Shown: positions 25,795 through 35,337 of the stretch, in pieces
Position numbering within the stretch: position 1 is the first letter of the stretch
Layout: the number at the start of each line of letters is the position of its first letter
Assembly (NCBI GenBank): GCA_913055155.1
Contig: CAJXJR010000001.1
Span: 62,001-126,000, forward strand
DNA from: an uncultured Erythrobacter sp.
GTDB taxonomy: Bacteria; Pseudomonadota; Alphaproteobacteria; Sphingomonadales; Sphingomonadaceae
Direction of reading: 5' to 3'
DNA: 64,000 nucleotides
Notes under the pieces: model-generated
Told to the model about the DNA's origin: nothing
Database searches by the model: none
What the model saw: the letters and a program-made list of their open reading frames with translations, nothing else
Position numbers and translations under genes: made by a program

Positions 25795-27090
25795 TCACTC
25801 CAGCCCCTCCGGCGCGTGGGCCGGGTCTTCCGGTGGCCTGCTGCGTTCGATCATGCGGCCCAGCGTGGCGCGTTGCACCAGCACGCTGAACAGCACCGCA
25901 CCGAAGGTGGCTGCCAGCAGCAAGGATCGCACCGGGCCTTCGGGCAGCGACAGCGCCAGCGCGATCGATATGCCGCCGCGCAGGCCGCCCCACCACAGCA
26001 CGCCCCATGCGCCCGGCGCCTTGGGCCGCGCGGCAGGCACCACGCGGGTCGACAGCGTTACCGCCGCCGCGCGCGCCAGCAGGGTGATGGGAATGGCCGC
26101 CAGCATCAGCAGGCTTTCGTCCACGCCGGGAACCAGCACGATCATCTCCAGCCCGATCAGCAGGAACAGCACGGAGTTGAGCAGTTCGTCCACCACTTCC
26201 CAGAAGCGGATCACATAGTCGCGGGTGACATCGCTCATGGCGTAGGTCACGCCCTGGTTGCCGATCAGCAGGCCCGCCACGGCCATGGCCAGCGGGCCGG
26301 AAACATGCAGCGCGGCGCACAGGGCATAGCCTCCCATCACCACCGCCAGCGTGATCGTCACCTCCAGCGCATATTCATCCATCGAACGCATGGCGCGAAA
26401 GCCCATGTAGCCCGCGACCAGCCCGATCAGCAGGCCGCCGCCGGCTTCCATCACGAACAGCCGTGCGCCTTCGCCCAAGCTGAAATCCTGCCCCGTCAGC
26501 GCCGCGCCCAGCAGGATGGTGAACACCACGATGCCCACGCCATCGTTGAACAGGCTTTCGCCCGCGAAGCTGGCTTGCAGGCTTTCGTCGACTTTCTCTT
26601 CCTTCAGCACGCCCAGCACCGCCACCGGATCGGTGGGCGCGATCAGTGCGCCGAAGACGAAGTACCAGATCGGCGCCAGCGGCAGGTCCCGCAGCAGGCC
26701 CAGCCCCCAGGTCAGCAGGCCGACGATGACGGTGGAGACGATCACCCCGACGGTGGAAAGCAGCAGCACCGGCACCCAGTCGGCCTTCAGCCGATCCAGG
26801 TCGACATGCAGTGCCCCGGCGAACAGCAGGAAGCTAAGCATGCCCTGCAACAGCGTTTCGGTGAAATTCATCTGCGCCAGCAGTTGAGAGACGGTATCAT
26901 CCAGCGTCAGTCCCGGCAGCAAGATGTTGGACAGCAGCAGCCCGATCGCCGCCACCGCGCCCATCGCGGTCAGCCCGACGACGTGCGGCAAGCGAATGAA
27001 ATGGTGGTTGAACCAGCCCAGCAGCGCGCTGGCGACCACCAGCATGGCGGCCAGGTCGAACGGCGACAGGGCGTGGGCGGTTTCGGGCAT
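25795..27090 (-). CDS. Cation:proton antiporter, CPA1/NhaP type
   Basis: A 431-residue inner-membrane protein with about 12 predicted helices. The CPA1 signature is present: TDPVAVLGVLKE and the paired polar residues in FAGESLFNDGVGIVVF (Asn-Asp) that carry cation and proton. It should exchange Na+ or K+ for H+. The ATG at 27090 lies 5 bp after the stop of the M14 gene, giving tight coupling; a longer start at 27126 would overlap that gene. Order on the minus strand is GCS2 ligase, M14 peptidase, antiporter. Confidence 0.88.
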   Translation of the reverse strand: MPETAHALSPFDLAAMLVVASALLGWFNHHFIRLPHVVGLTAMGAVAAIGLLLSNILLPGLTLDDTVSQLLAQMNFTETLLQGMLSFLLFAGALHVDLDRLKADWVPVLLLSTVGVIVSTVIVGLLTWGLGLLRDLPLAPIWYFVFGALIAPTDPVAVLGVLKEEKVDESLQASFAGESLFNDGVGIVVFTILLGAALTGQDFSLGEGARLFVMEAGGGLLIGLVAGYMGFRAMRSMDEYALEVTITLAVVMGGYALCAALHVSGPLAMAVAGLLIGNQGVTYAMSDVTRDYVIRFWEVVDELLNSVLFLLIGLEMIVLVPGVDESLLMLAAIPITLLARAAAVTLSTRVVPAARPKAPGAWGVLWWGGLRGGISIALALSLPEGPVRSLLLAATFGAVLFSVLVQRATLGRMIERSRPPEDPAHAPEGLE

Positions 27091-27095
27091 GGCGA

Positions 27096-28121
27096 TCAAA
27101 TCCGCTCCATCAGGTAGCACAGGCAATCCTGCTTCACGATCTGCGGGTCGACCGTCAGCATCGCAGGCAGGGCGCTGCGGGTAAGGCGCAGCGTGCCGTC
27201 CTCCACGGCGAACAGGTCGTCGGCGATATCACACCCGGCCTCGTCGATGACTTCCAACGGCCGGGGCAGGCTGGTGGTGCCGAAAGGAGTGCCGGCATCG
27301 ACCATCTGGAAATTGAGCCTGTCGAGCGTGGGCGAGAAGTTCAGCGCGCAGGCTTCCTTACCGAAGTCAAAAGCAATACCGGGCCGCACGTGTACCACGC
27401 CGATGGTGTGGAACAGCTCCAGCGCGTCTCTTTCCGGTGTGGCTTGCGGCAGCGTGTCCAGCGTCAGCACGGCTTCCACAAGGCGCGCGGCAGCCTTGGC
27501 ATTGGCGGGCAGGCCGGGCTGGCCGCATTCGGCGGTGATGGCGGGAACCAGTCCGTCGAACGAAGCCGTCTGCGTGCCGGGCAGGCCCAGGAACAGCACG
27601 GCGCGGCGAGCGAACAATGCGGCCAGCGCCAGCACTTGCGGGTCGCGGTGTGTCACCACCGCGTAATGCGGGTTGCGACCGGTGTTGTTGTGCAGGTCGA
27701 GCGCGGCGAAGGCCCCGCGCTCCACCACGCGCCTGTGCACCGCCGCCATCAGCCTTGCTTCGGGCACCTCGGCCAGGTGCGGTTCCGCGCCCGGCCACAC
27801 GCGGTTGTAATCCGGCTGGCTGTCCAGCCGCCGCAGGCCCTCGCTTGCGGCAGCGATATTGCCCACCATCAGCATCAGGCTGCGCGGCAGCGGGCGGTCC
27901 TGCCATTTGGCCAGCACGCGCTGCATCGCACCAAGGCCGGAATCCTCGTTGCCGTGCAGCAGGATGGATACGAACAGCGGCGCCTTGCGCTCGCCCGGCA
28001 GTTCGATCAGCGTCGGTCCGGGCAGCAGCCGGTGCAGGTCGCGCGCGCTGGCTTGCAGGAAGCCTTCGGGCAGGCGGTCCATGATCGTCAGCTCGGGCGC
28101 GGGCACGGTTGCGGTGCTCAC
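27096..28121 (-). CDS. M14 family zinc carboxypeptidase / aspartoacylase-like protein
   Basis: A 341-residue cytosolic protein of the succinylglutamate desuccinylase/aspartoacylase branch of M14. Zinc ligands are visible in ILLHGNEDSG (His and Glu) and in LDLHNNTGRN (His), with the catalytic Glu in PAITAECGQP. Likely reaction is hydrolysis of an N-acyl amino acid or amide; the substrate is unknown. The GTG at 28121 forms a GTGA overlap with the stop of the GCS2 ligase gene and is preferred to a GTG three codons upstream. The coupling hints that both act on amino-acid or peptide amides. Confidence 0.83.
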   Translation of the reverse strand: MSTATVPAPELTIMDRLPEGFLQASARDLHRLLPGPTLIELPGERKAPLFVSILLHGNEDSGLGAMQRVLAKWQDRPLPRSLMLMVGNIAAASEGLRRLDSQPDYNRVWPGAEPHLAEVPEARLMAAVHRRVVERGAFAALDLHNNTGRNPHYAVVTHRDPQVLALAALFARRAVLFLGLPGTQTASFDGLVPAITAECGQPGLPANAKAAARLVEAVLTLDTLPQATPERDALELFHTIGVVHVRPGIAFDFGKEACALNFSPTLDRLNFQMVDAGTPFGTTSLPRPLEVIDEAGCDIADDLFAVEDGTLRLTRSALPAMLTVDPQIVKQDCLCYLMERI

Positions 28122-29539
28122 AGCCGCCACTCGTGAACAGGCAGGCCGGTGCGCTGGTTCTCGACATAGGCGGCAGTCAGCGCGAACAGGTCCTGGTGGC
28201 GGGCGTAATGCTCCAGCTGCCAGGCGGCCCCGGTGCGCCCGGTGGCAAGGCGCATGGCGATTACCGAGAGATAGTGATCGACCAGGTCTTCCGCCATGCC
28301 CTGCGCGGCAAGGCCTTCCGCCGCCAGCGGCAGCAGGTCTTCGACCACGCTACTTGCCGCGCGCGGCGCGCTATCGCCGGGCCACAAGAGCTCCGCCCCC
28401 AGTCCGTTGCGGGCGGCGGCGTAGAAATTGGCGCGCGCGGTCTCGATCGGTAGTGCCGCCTTGCGTTCGCCGATGCGATCGGCCAGTGCGTGAAGAGCGC
28501 CATAGAACAGCGCGGCATTGGCCATCATGTCGAGGTTGCTGGGCCCGGCGGGCAGCACGCGCTGTTCGATCCGCAGGTGCGGCGTGCCGTCGTCGTCGAA
28601 ACCCACCAACGGGCGGACCCAGCGCCAGATCGTGCCGTTGTGCAGGCGCAAGGCGGGAAAGCGGCTGGCGGGCCTGTCGTCCAGGGAGGGCAGCAGCACC
28701 GGGTATTCCCGCAGGTTCTCGGCAAACAGCTCTGCCGGGTCGTCCCCCAGGTAGTGCGAGCCGAAGATCACGCGCGAGGAGCCATCGGGATGCTGCAGCG
28801 ATTGTTCGAAGGCGGCGATGCGGGTTTCGTGCCACAGTGCCTTGCCGAACAGGAATGGCGAGTTGGCGGACACGGCCAGCAATGGCGCGCTGAGTTGCAG
28901 GGCGCCGTTGTAATGGCGGGCGAACTCGTCCGGCGGCAGTTGCAGGTGCAGTTGCAGCGAGGTAGTGGCCGCCTCCAGCATCACGTCTTCGTAAGCCGCG
29001 GTGAAATGCGGTGCGCCGGGAATGGCGGTATCGATATCCACCTGCAGCGGGGCGTTGTCGCGCTGGCGCATGGCCTCGCGGTTGAGCGCGAGATAGCGGT
29101 TGTACGGCGTCATCGAGGCCAGCGAGAGGTCTTCCTTGCGCAAGGTGGGCAGGGTGCCAATGGTGATGACGGTGTCGACATCCTCGTGCGCGTTAGTGGC
29201 GCAGCAGCGCACCTTCTCGCTCAGGTGCGCGTGCATGCGCTTCAGCCCTTCGCCTGCGAGGGTTTCGACAGGCGCGTTGATCTCCACGCTGAACTGCGAC
29301 AGTTCGGCCACCACTTCGGGATCGTTCAGGCGTTCGAGGAAGCTCTGGTTATGCGGGGCCGGGAAGTGGCTGTGGTCGATCAGCCAGACTTCCAGTTCCA
29401 GTCCGATGTGCGGCCCGGCGCGCGACAGGCCCCCTTCCGCCGCCAGCTGTGCGAAGGCAGCCGTCTCCTCTGCCAGACGCGCGGAAAAGCGCTGGAAATC
29501 CTCGGCGGCAAACCCGTCTGCCGCAATGTCCTGGCCCAA
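28118..29539 (-). CDS. GCS2-type carboxylate-amine ligase (glutamate-cysteine ligase family)
   Basis: About 473 residues of the ATP-grasp-like GCS2 family, which makes gamma-glutamyl or similar amide bonds. Typical segments are GLELEVWLID, FSVEINAPVETL, DVDTVITIGTLPTLR, ALNREAMRQRDNAPLQVDI and SANSPFLFGK, then RIEQRVLPAGPS. It may be the cell's glutathione-precursor enzyme or a YbdK-like ligase; the sequence alone does not settle this. Start: no ATG is available; a TTG at 29539 has GAGCGGGGA about 6 bp upstream. The open frame continues upstream to 30091 but that part is an antisense shadow of the helicase gene. Confidence 0.8.
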   Translation of the reverse strand: MGQDIAADGFAAEDFQRFSARLAEETAAFAQLAAEGGLSRAGPHIGLELEVWLIDHSHFPAPHNQSFLERLNDPEVVAELSQFSVEINAPVETLAGEGLKRMHAHLSEKVRCCATNAHEDVDTVITIGTLPTLRKEDLSLASMTPYNRYLALNREAMRQRDNAPLQVDIDTAIPGAPHFTAAYEDVMLEAATTSLQLHLQLPPDEFARHYNGALQLSAPLLAVSANSPFLFGKALWHETRIAAFEQSLQHPDGSSRVIFGSHYLGDDPAELFAENLREYPVLLPSLDDRPASRFPALRLHNGTIWRWVRPLVGFDDDGTPHLRIEQRVLPAGPSNLDMMANAALFYGALHALADRIGERKAALPIETARANFYAAARNGLGAELLWPGDSAPRAASSVVEDLLPLAAEGLAAQGMAEDLVDHYLSVIAMRLATGRTGAAWQLEHYARHQDLFALTAAYVENQRTGLPVHEWRL

Positions 29540-29610
29540 TCTGCGTCCCCGCTCCGGTGAAGGTGCCAAGCTAGCAGCAACAGCCGCAGCGGGGCAAGGC
29601 GAAGGCTCGC

Positions 29611-32243
29611 CTAAAGCCACATGCTGCGCCGTTCGACCGGGGACCGCAGCCCGGCGACCAGCGATTTCGACCGCGCACGTAGCAGCACCGTGCGACCATG
29701 GGCAGAGCGGGTGAAGATGAGGCGCGCAGGGCCGATGCGTTTCGCCCACAACTGACGGAACATTTCCGCGTCTTCCTTGCGCGTGCCCAGCGGGGCAGGC
29801 ACGGCGTGGTAATCGAGCTGGCGAAAGCCCATGGCCTCGCCTTCGCGGCGCAGGATGTAGCGCGGGTTCTCTACTGGGCCGAGCAGTTCCATCATGGCAT
29901 CGACGAAGCGGTGCTGGTCTGCCCGCGTGCCGCCTTCGATGGTGACGGCGTGGCGACCGCGCAGCCCCTCGCGCACCTGCACGCGGTAGGCCTCCTTGCC
30001 GCGCGACAGGATATCGCACTGCGCCAGAGCCTCCACCAGCACTTCGCCCACGGCCTCCAGCCGCCGTTCCAGCGTGCCGTTGCGCAGCCACAGCCGCGCC
30101 GAGGTGACAAGGCCGGGCAGGGCATAGATCAGCGCCGCACCGCCGCCGATGGCCATGATCGCATCCAGCCCGCCAAGCCCGCGCACGCTGAGGCCCGCTG
30201 CCATGAACCCGCTGCCAAGGCTACCGATCCACGCTGCCTTCAGCGTGTTGCGCACGTGCAAGGTCGCGCTACCCACGCCGCTGCCCACCTCGGCCACCTC
30301 GCGCACTTGTGAGCGCGCGGTGCTGGCCCCCAGAGAGCGTTGCCAGTGGCGCGCGGTATCGGCGCGGTTGCAGGCGCGCCGCATTGTCAGGGCATTGCGA
30401 TCCGCAATGGGCGCAGTCATGGCGATATCGAGCCGGTCCAGGCCGTTCTCGATTACGTTCGTGCCATCTTCCGCCACCCCGTCAAACATCGAGAAGCGGC
30501 GCACCAGGCGAGCGAAATCGGGTCCGGCTTCGCCATCGAGGCCAGCCGGATCGACCGTAGCGAGGTGCCAGATGTTGGCGACCTTTTCCGGAGTATCGGG
30601 ATCGCTGCGGATCGCCCGTCCCCGCATCTGGTTGGACAGCATGTAGCTTGCCGCGTTGCTGGCCAGCACGAGGCTGTTGATCGAGGGCGCATCCCATCCT
30701 TCGCCCAGCAGGGCCTGCGTGCCGACGAGCACGCCGGATTTGGCCCGCCGCAACCAACCGGGTGACCAGCGCCACGCGGCCCCGGTCAGCTGCCGCCGTG
30801 AAATCCAGGCCGCAATAGCCGGGCACGCCGGGCAATTCTGCAAAGGTGAGGTCGCTGGCAGGAATGCCGCAGTCTTCCGCCGCGATACAGGTCGCCTCGC
30901 GTGCGGCCTCGGGCACGATCACCAGCGATCCGGTCAGCACGCCCAGCGGCTGGTCGATGCTGCTGCGGCGCAGGGTCTCGAAAATGGGCACCACGCCAAG
31001 CCGGGCAGGGGCATAGGGCGCGTCGGGCTTGCTCGGCAGTTCGGCGGCGCGGACGTGGTGCTGTCAGCACCGCCAGGCGCAGCCTCTCGCCCAGTTGCGC
31101 AGCTTCTGCATGCGCAATTTCCACCACCGAGGCGAGCTTGCCTGTGCTGCCCGCCAGCACGCGCGCCAGCTCCAGGCTTTCGGAAAAGTCCACGCGCTGG
31201 TTGGTGATAAGGCCTGCCTCGGAAAGCTGGCGCTTCCAGCCCTTTGCGCGCACGTCATCCAGCCGCCATGCGCCAATATGGCGGTGCAGCAGGCATTCCA
31301 GCATCGGTTGCAGCCAGAAGTGGCTGAACTCGGAAACCGCGTTGCCATCGACACCCAGCAGCGCCAGCGGTTCTTCCGGCAGGGGGACGCCGCGTCCGGC
31401 AAGGTAGAACAGCATGGCGGAAAGCTGTTCGGGCGCCTCGAGGATGTCCTCCTGGTGCCGGAAGGGTTCGGCCAGGAAGGGATGCTCCATCAGCATTCCG
31501 GGCAGCTGCGGATCCTGCTGCACCGCGTGCGTCAGAGCGAATACGGCATCGCGGCGCCGCATCAGCGTGGCGACAACGTCCGCATCGGGCTGCGAGAAAT
31601 GCACGTGGTCCTGGTGCGGGGCGAGGTCGCCGTTGCGCACAAGTTCAGGCACGCCGATCTCGGCATCGATGGGGCCGCACAATCGCTCGTAACGCGACCA
31701 CTCGGCATGGCTGGCATCGTAGGGCGGGGTGGCCGTGAGTGCCACGATCGTCACGTCGTCCAGCCGGTCGCGCAGGGCGAACAGCGCGGTCCACCATTCG
31801 CGGCGCAGGTGGTGACATTCATCCAGCACCAGCGTGATCGGGCCAAGCGCGGCCAGCGCGGCGAAATCGGCGTCACGCGTGTGCGCGGCGTGCAGCGCCT
31901 GATAGGTGGCCAGCGTCATGTCGCCGGGGGTCAGGATATCGCGCGAGATGCGCTGTGCGTGGGCTTCCAGCGAAGTCAGGAACAGCGGTTCCAGCCGCTC
32001 TGCCCACTGGTTGCGGATCGTCAGGCTGGGGGAGAGGACAAGGGCAGGGCGTCCGGCGCGGCGCGTCGCCTCCAGCCCCAGCACGGTCTTGCCGCTCCCG
32101 GGGGCTGCGACCACGTGCAGGCGGCCATCGCCCAGATAGTCGTCCATCTCGGCCAGCACCCGCGCCTGGTAATCGCGCCATTCGCCCGAAAAGCGCATGG
32201 CAGCCAGAAGTGGCGGCGTGCTGGCCTGTGGTGCGTCCCCCAT
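29611..32243 (-). pseudogene. Superfamily II helicase with C-terminal membrane hairpin, broken by two frameshifts
   Basis: Three successive minus-strand frames encode one protein: 32243 to about 31059, about 31057 to 30743, and about 30741 to 29611. Removing one base near 31058-31061 and one near 30742-30746 restores an 876-residue reading frame. Helicase motifs are ordered correctly: Walker A APGSGKT (residues 47-53), DECHH (141-145), TATPPYD (170-176) in the first part; TQALLGEGWDAP and QMRGRAIR in the last. After the core, two hydrophobic segments (nt 30106-30237) form a likely membrane hairpin, followed by a conserved-looking C-terminal domain. It is either a decaying gene or two sequencing errors. 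The role is unknown; a defence or RNA-related role is conceivable. Confidence 0.85.
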
Positions 32244-32285
32244 CGTGGGGACGCTAGGCAGGTTCGTGCTGGGTTTCCAGTGGCT

Positions 32286-32888
32286 TTAGGCCGCCAGCTT
32301 TGCCGCCGTGCGGGCCACGCGCGCACCAAGGTACTTGGCGCCGTCGATCTCCACTGCACTCGGCTGGCGGCTGCCGTCCGGCCCGGCGATGGTGGTGGCG
32401 CCGTAGGGGGCGCCGCCCTTCACCTCGTCCACGCCGTTCTGCCCGCCAAAGCCATAGTCCAGCCCGATGATCGACATGCCGAAGTGCAGCAGGTTGGTGA
32501 TCATCGAGAACAGCGTGGTCTCCTGCCCGCCGTGCTGCGAATTGCTGCTGGTGAACACCGCGCCCGGCTTGCCGATCAGCGCGCCCGATGCCCACACGCC
32601 GCCGCAGGTGTCGAGGAAGGCAGCCATCTGGCTGGGCAGGCGGCCAAAGCGGGTGGGGGCGCCCAGCACCAGGCCGTCATAGTTGCCCAGCGCATCGGGG
32701 CCTTCGATCAGAGCGTGGCTGTCGTCAGTCTGGAAACCGAAGTTCTCCACGATTTCCTGCGGTGCGGTTTCTGGCACGCGGCGAATGTCGGCCTCGTGCC
32801 CGGCCTCGCGGATGCCGGCGGCAACGGCCTCTGCCATCTGCGAGATGTGGTCGTAGGAAGAGTAGTAGAGCACGAGGATGCGAGCCAT
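32286..32888 (-). CDS. wrbA: NAD(P)H:quinone oxidoreductase, WrbA type
   Basis: FMN-binding flavodoxin-like enzyme that reduces quinones by two electrons, avoiding semiquinone radicals. The 200-residue length is standard. FMN phosphate loop at the N-terminus ([14 protein letters not shown]), then [16 protein letters not shown] and [17 protein letters not shown], which is diagnostic of WrbA. It lies 42 bp upstream of the helicase reading frame on the same strand and is divergent from the DUF8021-like genes with a 73-bp gap. Confidence 0.95.
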   Translation of the reverse strand: MARILVLYYSSYDHISQMAEAVAAGIREAGHEADIRRVPETAPQEIVENFGFQTDDSHALIEGPDALGNYDGLVLGAPTRFGRLPSQMAAFLDTCGGVWASGALIGKPGAVFTSSNSQHGGQETTLFSMITNLLHFGMSIIGLDYGFGGQNGVDEVKGGAPYGATTIAGPDGSRQPSAVEIDGAKYLGARVARTAAKLAA

Positions 32889-32961
32889 GATTGTGATGTC
32901 CTTTCAATTGGCAGCTTGCCGCATGGCCCCTTGCCGCTAAGCTCGCGGCGAGGGAGGATGT

Positions 32962-33957
32962 ATGCGTAGATTGATTCTGTCCGTCTTGGCAATGATGGGG
33001 GCGCTTGGCGGTTCCGCAATGGGACCAAAGCCCGTGTCCGCGCACGATAACGGCTGCGCGCGCGAATGCCTTGAAGGCTTCGTCGACGCCTATCTCACCG
33101 CGATGGTGGCCAAGGACCTGGACGCACTGCCGCTTGCGGACGGCGTGCGCTTTGCCGAGAACGGGGTGCAGCTGCAGCCGGGGCAGGGCAGCTGGGCGAC
33201 GATCGATTCCACCGGCACCTATCGCCACGTCTTCGCCGATCCGCACACCGGCAATGTCGGCGCGATCACCACGGTTACCGAACACGGCGCGCCGGCCATG
33301 CTCGATCTGCGGCTGCGCGTGATGGACGGGCAGATCCACGAGATCGAGACGCTCTATATCCGCGATCCCGGCGGCTATGCCCGGTACGAGGAAATGGGCG
33401 AGGCCGAGGCCACCTGGTACGAGACCGTGCCCGAGGAAGAGCGCCTATCGCGCGAGGAAATGGTGCAGGTGGTGAACCGCTATTTTACCGCCATGGTGCG
33501 CAACGACGGGCGCGCCGACTACACCTTCTTCCACACCGATTGCGACCGGCTGGAACATGGCCTGAAGACCACCAACCTGCCCACGCGCGAGGCCTATGGC
33601 CACTCGCAGGACACCGATTTCCGTTCGCTCGACTGCCGCAACCAGTTCGGCATGGGCTTCCTGGGCTTCGTTACCGACATTCGCGACCGGCGCTTCCTGG
33701 TGCTGGACGAGGAACGCCAGGCGGTGCTGGCCATGGTCTATCTCGACCATGACGGCACGGTGCGCGAACTGCCGCTGTCCACCGGCAACACATTCGTGCT
33801 GCCGCCCTATTTCAACGTGCCGCGCGGGCTGACCGTGGTGGAGGGCTTCAAGCTGAAGGACGGCATGATCCACCGCATCGAGATGACGCTGATCGAAACG
33901 CCATACGGCAACCCGCCGCCATGGCCCGATGCAGAGGACGTGGAGGTGATCCGATGA
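32962..33957 (+). CDS. DUF8021-like secreted protein, first of two
   Basis: A 331-residue protein with an N-terminal signal (MRRLILSVLAMMGALGG, cleavage probably near VSAHD). The mature part has CLEGFVDAYLTAMVAKDLDALPLADGVRFAENG, then GTYRHVFADPHTGNVG and a second half starting SREEMVQVVNRYFTAMVRNDG. These are the two NTF2-like modules of the family labelled DUF8021, whose activity is not established. Four Cys residues in the mature chain could form disulfides. The gene overlaps the next by 4 bp (ATGA) and both encode the same kind of protein. Confidence 0.75.
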   Translation: MRRLILSVLAMMGALGGSAMGPKPVSAHDNGCARECLEGFVDAYLTAMVAKDLDALPLADGVRFAENGVQLQPGQGSWATIDSTGTYRHVFADPHTGNVGAITTVTEHGAPAMLDLRLRVMDGQIHEIETLYIRDPGGYARYEEMGEAEATWYETVPEEERLSREEMVQVVNRYFTAMVRNDGRADYTFFHTDCDRLEHGLKTTNLPTREAYGHSQDTDFRSLDCRNQFGMGFLGFVTDIRDRRFLVLDEERQAVLAMVYLDHDGTVRELPLSTGNTFVLPPYFNVPRGLTVVEGFKLKDGMIHRIEMTLIETPYGNPPPWPDAEDVEVIR

Positions 33958-34997
33958 GCGCGCGCTGGCTGATCGCCGCAACGGCCCTGCTGGCCACCCC
34001 TGCCGCCGCGCAGGAAGTGACCTGGGCAGAAGACCTGGCTGACCGGTTCGAACGCGCGCTGGTGGCTGGCGACTACCGCGTGCTGCCGATCACCGAGGAT
34101 TTCACCTATACAGAGAACGGCGCCGAGCTCGATCCGTGGGACGGCCTGTGGCGCACCACCACTGCGGTGGAGGGGGCGGTCGATTTCCCCGAGCTGGATT
34201 TCCGCGTCGAACACGCGCGGGACCTCACCGCGGTGCGCGTGGTGGAGTACCTCGAAAACGGCGTACACGGCGTGATGGCCTACCGCCTTGTCGCGCGCGA
34301 GGGCGCGATTGCCAGCGTGGAAGTGCTGCCGATCCGCGAGGAATTCGGTGGCGACCGCGGCGGCACGATTACCCTGCTGCAACCCATGCTGGAATTCACC
34401 ATGGACGGCGAACTGGTCGAGGCGGCCAGCCCGGCATACCTCGCGTTCGGCGGGGCGCTGGACGACGCCACCTTGCGCGCGCGCGTGGCGGACTATTTCG
34501 CGGCCTATTCGGGCGAGGTGCCCGCAGGCCTTACCTTTGCCGAGGACTGCGTGCGTGTCGACAATGGCCAGCAGGCCACCGGCGTGGCGGATGCGCCCGT
34601 GCTCGATCCAGAGCAGCCGGGCTTCCATCCCTATGCGCTGGGCTGCGAAGAACAGCTGCGCAGCCGGTTCTATTCCAACTTCGCCGCTGCCGAGCCCACG
34701 GTCTACACCGACCCTGCGCGCGGGCTGGCGATTGCCTTCGTCCGGCTGGACCAGGCAGGCACGAAATTGAGCTTCGAGGCGCCCGGTGTGGGCGCGGTCG
34801 CCTACCCCGGCCCGCGCGGCGCGGTGGAAGGCGCGGATACCGGCGAACAATTCGACGGACGCGTGCTGACCAACATGATCACGCCGATGAGCGTGAACGG
34901 CGTCTATCTGTTCAAGTTCGATGAAGCGGGCGAGATCAGCCGGATCGACGCGTTCTATCGTGGCGCGCCGCTGGGCCGGGATGCTGTTCCGGACTAA
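33954..34997 (+). CDS. DUF8021-like secreted protein, second of two
   Basis: A 347-residue protein with a clear signal peptide ([20 protein letters not shown]). The mature chain parallels the preceding protein: RFERALVAGDYRVLPITEDFTYTENGAEL matches the AYLTAM...RFAENG region of the first, followed by a GVHGVMAYRL strand and a second module starting about residue 165 (RVADYFAAYSG). The pair probably arose by duplication and then diverged strongly. Export suggests a periplasmic or outer-membrane role. Coupled to the upstream gene by a 4-bp overlap; tRNA-Phe lies 10 bp downstream on the other strand. Confidence 0.7.
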   Translation: MSARWLIAATALLATPAAAQEVTWAEDLADRFERALVAGDYRVLPITEDFTYTENGAELDPWDGLWRTTTAVEGAVDFPELDFRVEHARDLTAVRVVEYLENGVHGVMAYRLVAREGAIASVEVLPIREEFGGDRGGTITLLQPMLEFTMDGELVEAASPAYLAFGGALDDATLRARVADYFAAYSGEVPAGLTFAEDCVRVDNGQQATGVADAPVLDPEQPGFHPYALGCEEQLRSRFYSNFAAAEPTVYTDPARGLAIAFVRLDQAGTKLSFEAPGVGAVAYPGPRGAVEGADTGEQFDGRVLTNMITPMSVNGVYLFKFDEAGEISRIDAFYRGAPLGRDAVPD

Positions 34998-35007
34998 TTT
35001 GGAGGAG

Positions 35008-35082
35008 TGGTGCCCGGGGGCGGAGTCGAACCACCGACACGACGATTTTCAGTCGTCTGCTCTACCACTGAGCTACCCAGGC
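35008..35082 (-). tRNA. tRNA-Phe (GAA)
   Basis: A 75-nt cloverleaf on the minus strand: acceptor GCCTGGG pairs with CCCGGGC (one G-T), D-arm GCTC-AGTGGTA-GAGC, anticodon stem GACGA/TCGTC with loop CTGAAAA (anticodon GAA), T-arm GGTGG-TTCGACT-CCGCC. The terminal CCA is encoded. It stands just downstream of yacG in the infA-maf-RNase-yacG cluster. Confidence 0.97.
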
Positions 35083-35172
35083 ATCTCGTTCGCAGCAGGC
35101 ATCTTCGATGTGCCCGGCGAGCAAGTGAAGCGCGCCTATGGCGAAGCTGCGCGCGCTTGGCAAGACCCCAAT

Positions 35173-35337
35173 TCAGTCTTCTTGCGCGATATCTTCAGGA
35201 GAGGCCGGAGGGCCGGGCACGGCGTAGCCATCGCCAAACCACTGCGCCAGGTCGCGGTCGCGGCAGCGGCTGGAGCAGAACGGGCTGAATTCCTCTACGC
35301 GAGGCTTCTTGCAGATCGGGCAGGGTTTGCTGGTCAT
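35173..35337 (-). CDS. yacG: DNA gyrase inhibitor / zinc-binding protein YacG
   Basis: A 54-residue protein with the four-cysteine zinc site CPIC ... CSSRC and the following RDLAQWFGDGYAVPG segment that defines YacG. In E. coli it binds GyrB and blocks DNA binding by gyrase. The ATG at 35337 overlaps the stop of the upstream RNase gene by 4 bp; the frame upstream of it is a shadow. The usual alphaproteobacterial order infA-maf-RNase-yacG is kept. Confidence 0.93.
   Translation of the reverse strand: MTSKPCPICKKPRVEEFSPFCSSRCRDRDLAQWFGDGYAVPGPPASPEDIAQED

Noticed and set aside
29540-30091. Upstream extension of the GCS2 ligase frame
   Set aside because: It overlaps the helicase C-terminal coding region, has no family similarity, and the GCS2 homology begins only after 29539.
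35008-35172. tRNA-Phe as an integration site for a mobile element
   Set aside because: No integrase, no duplicated tRNA end and no atypical genes are nearby; both flanks are chromosomal.
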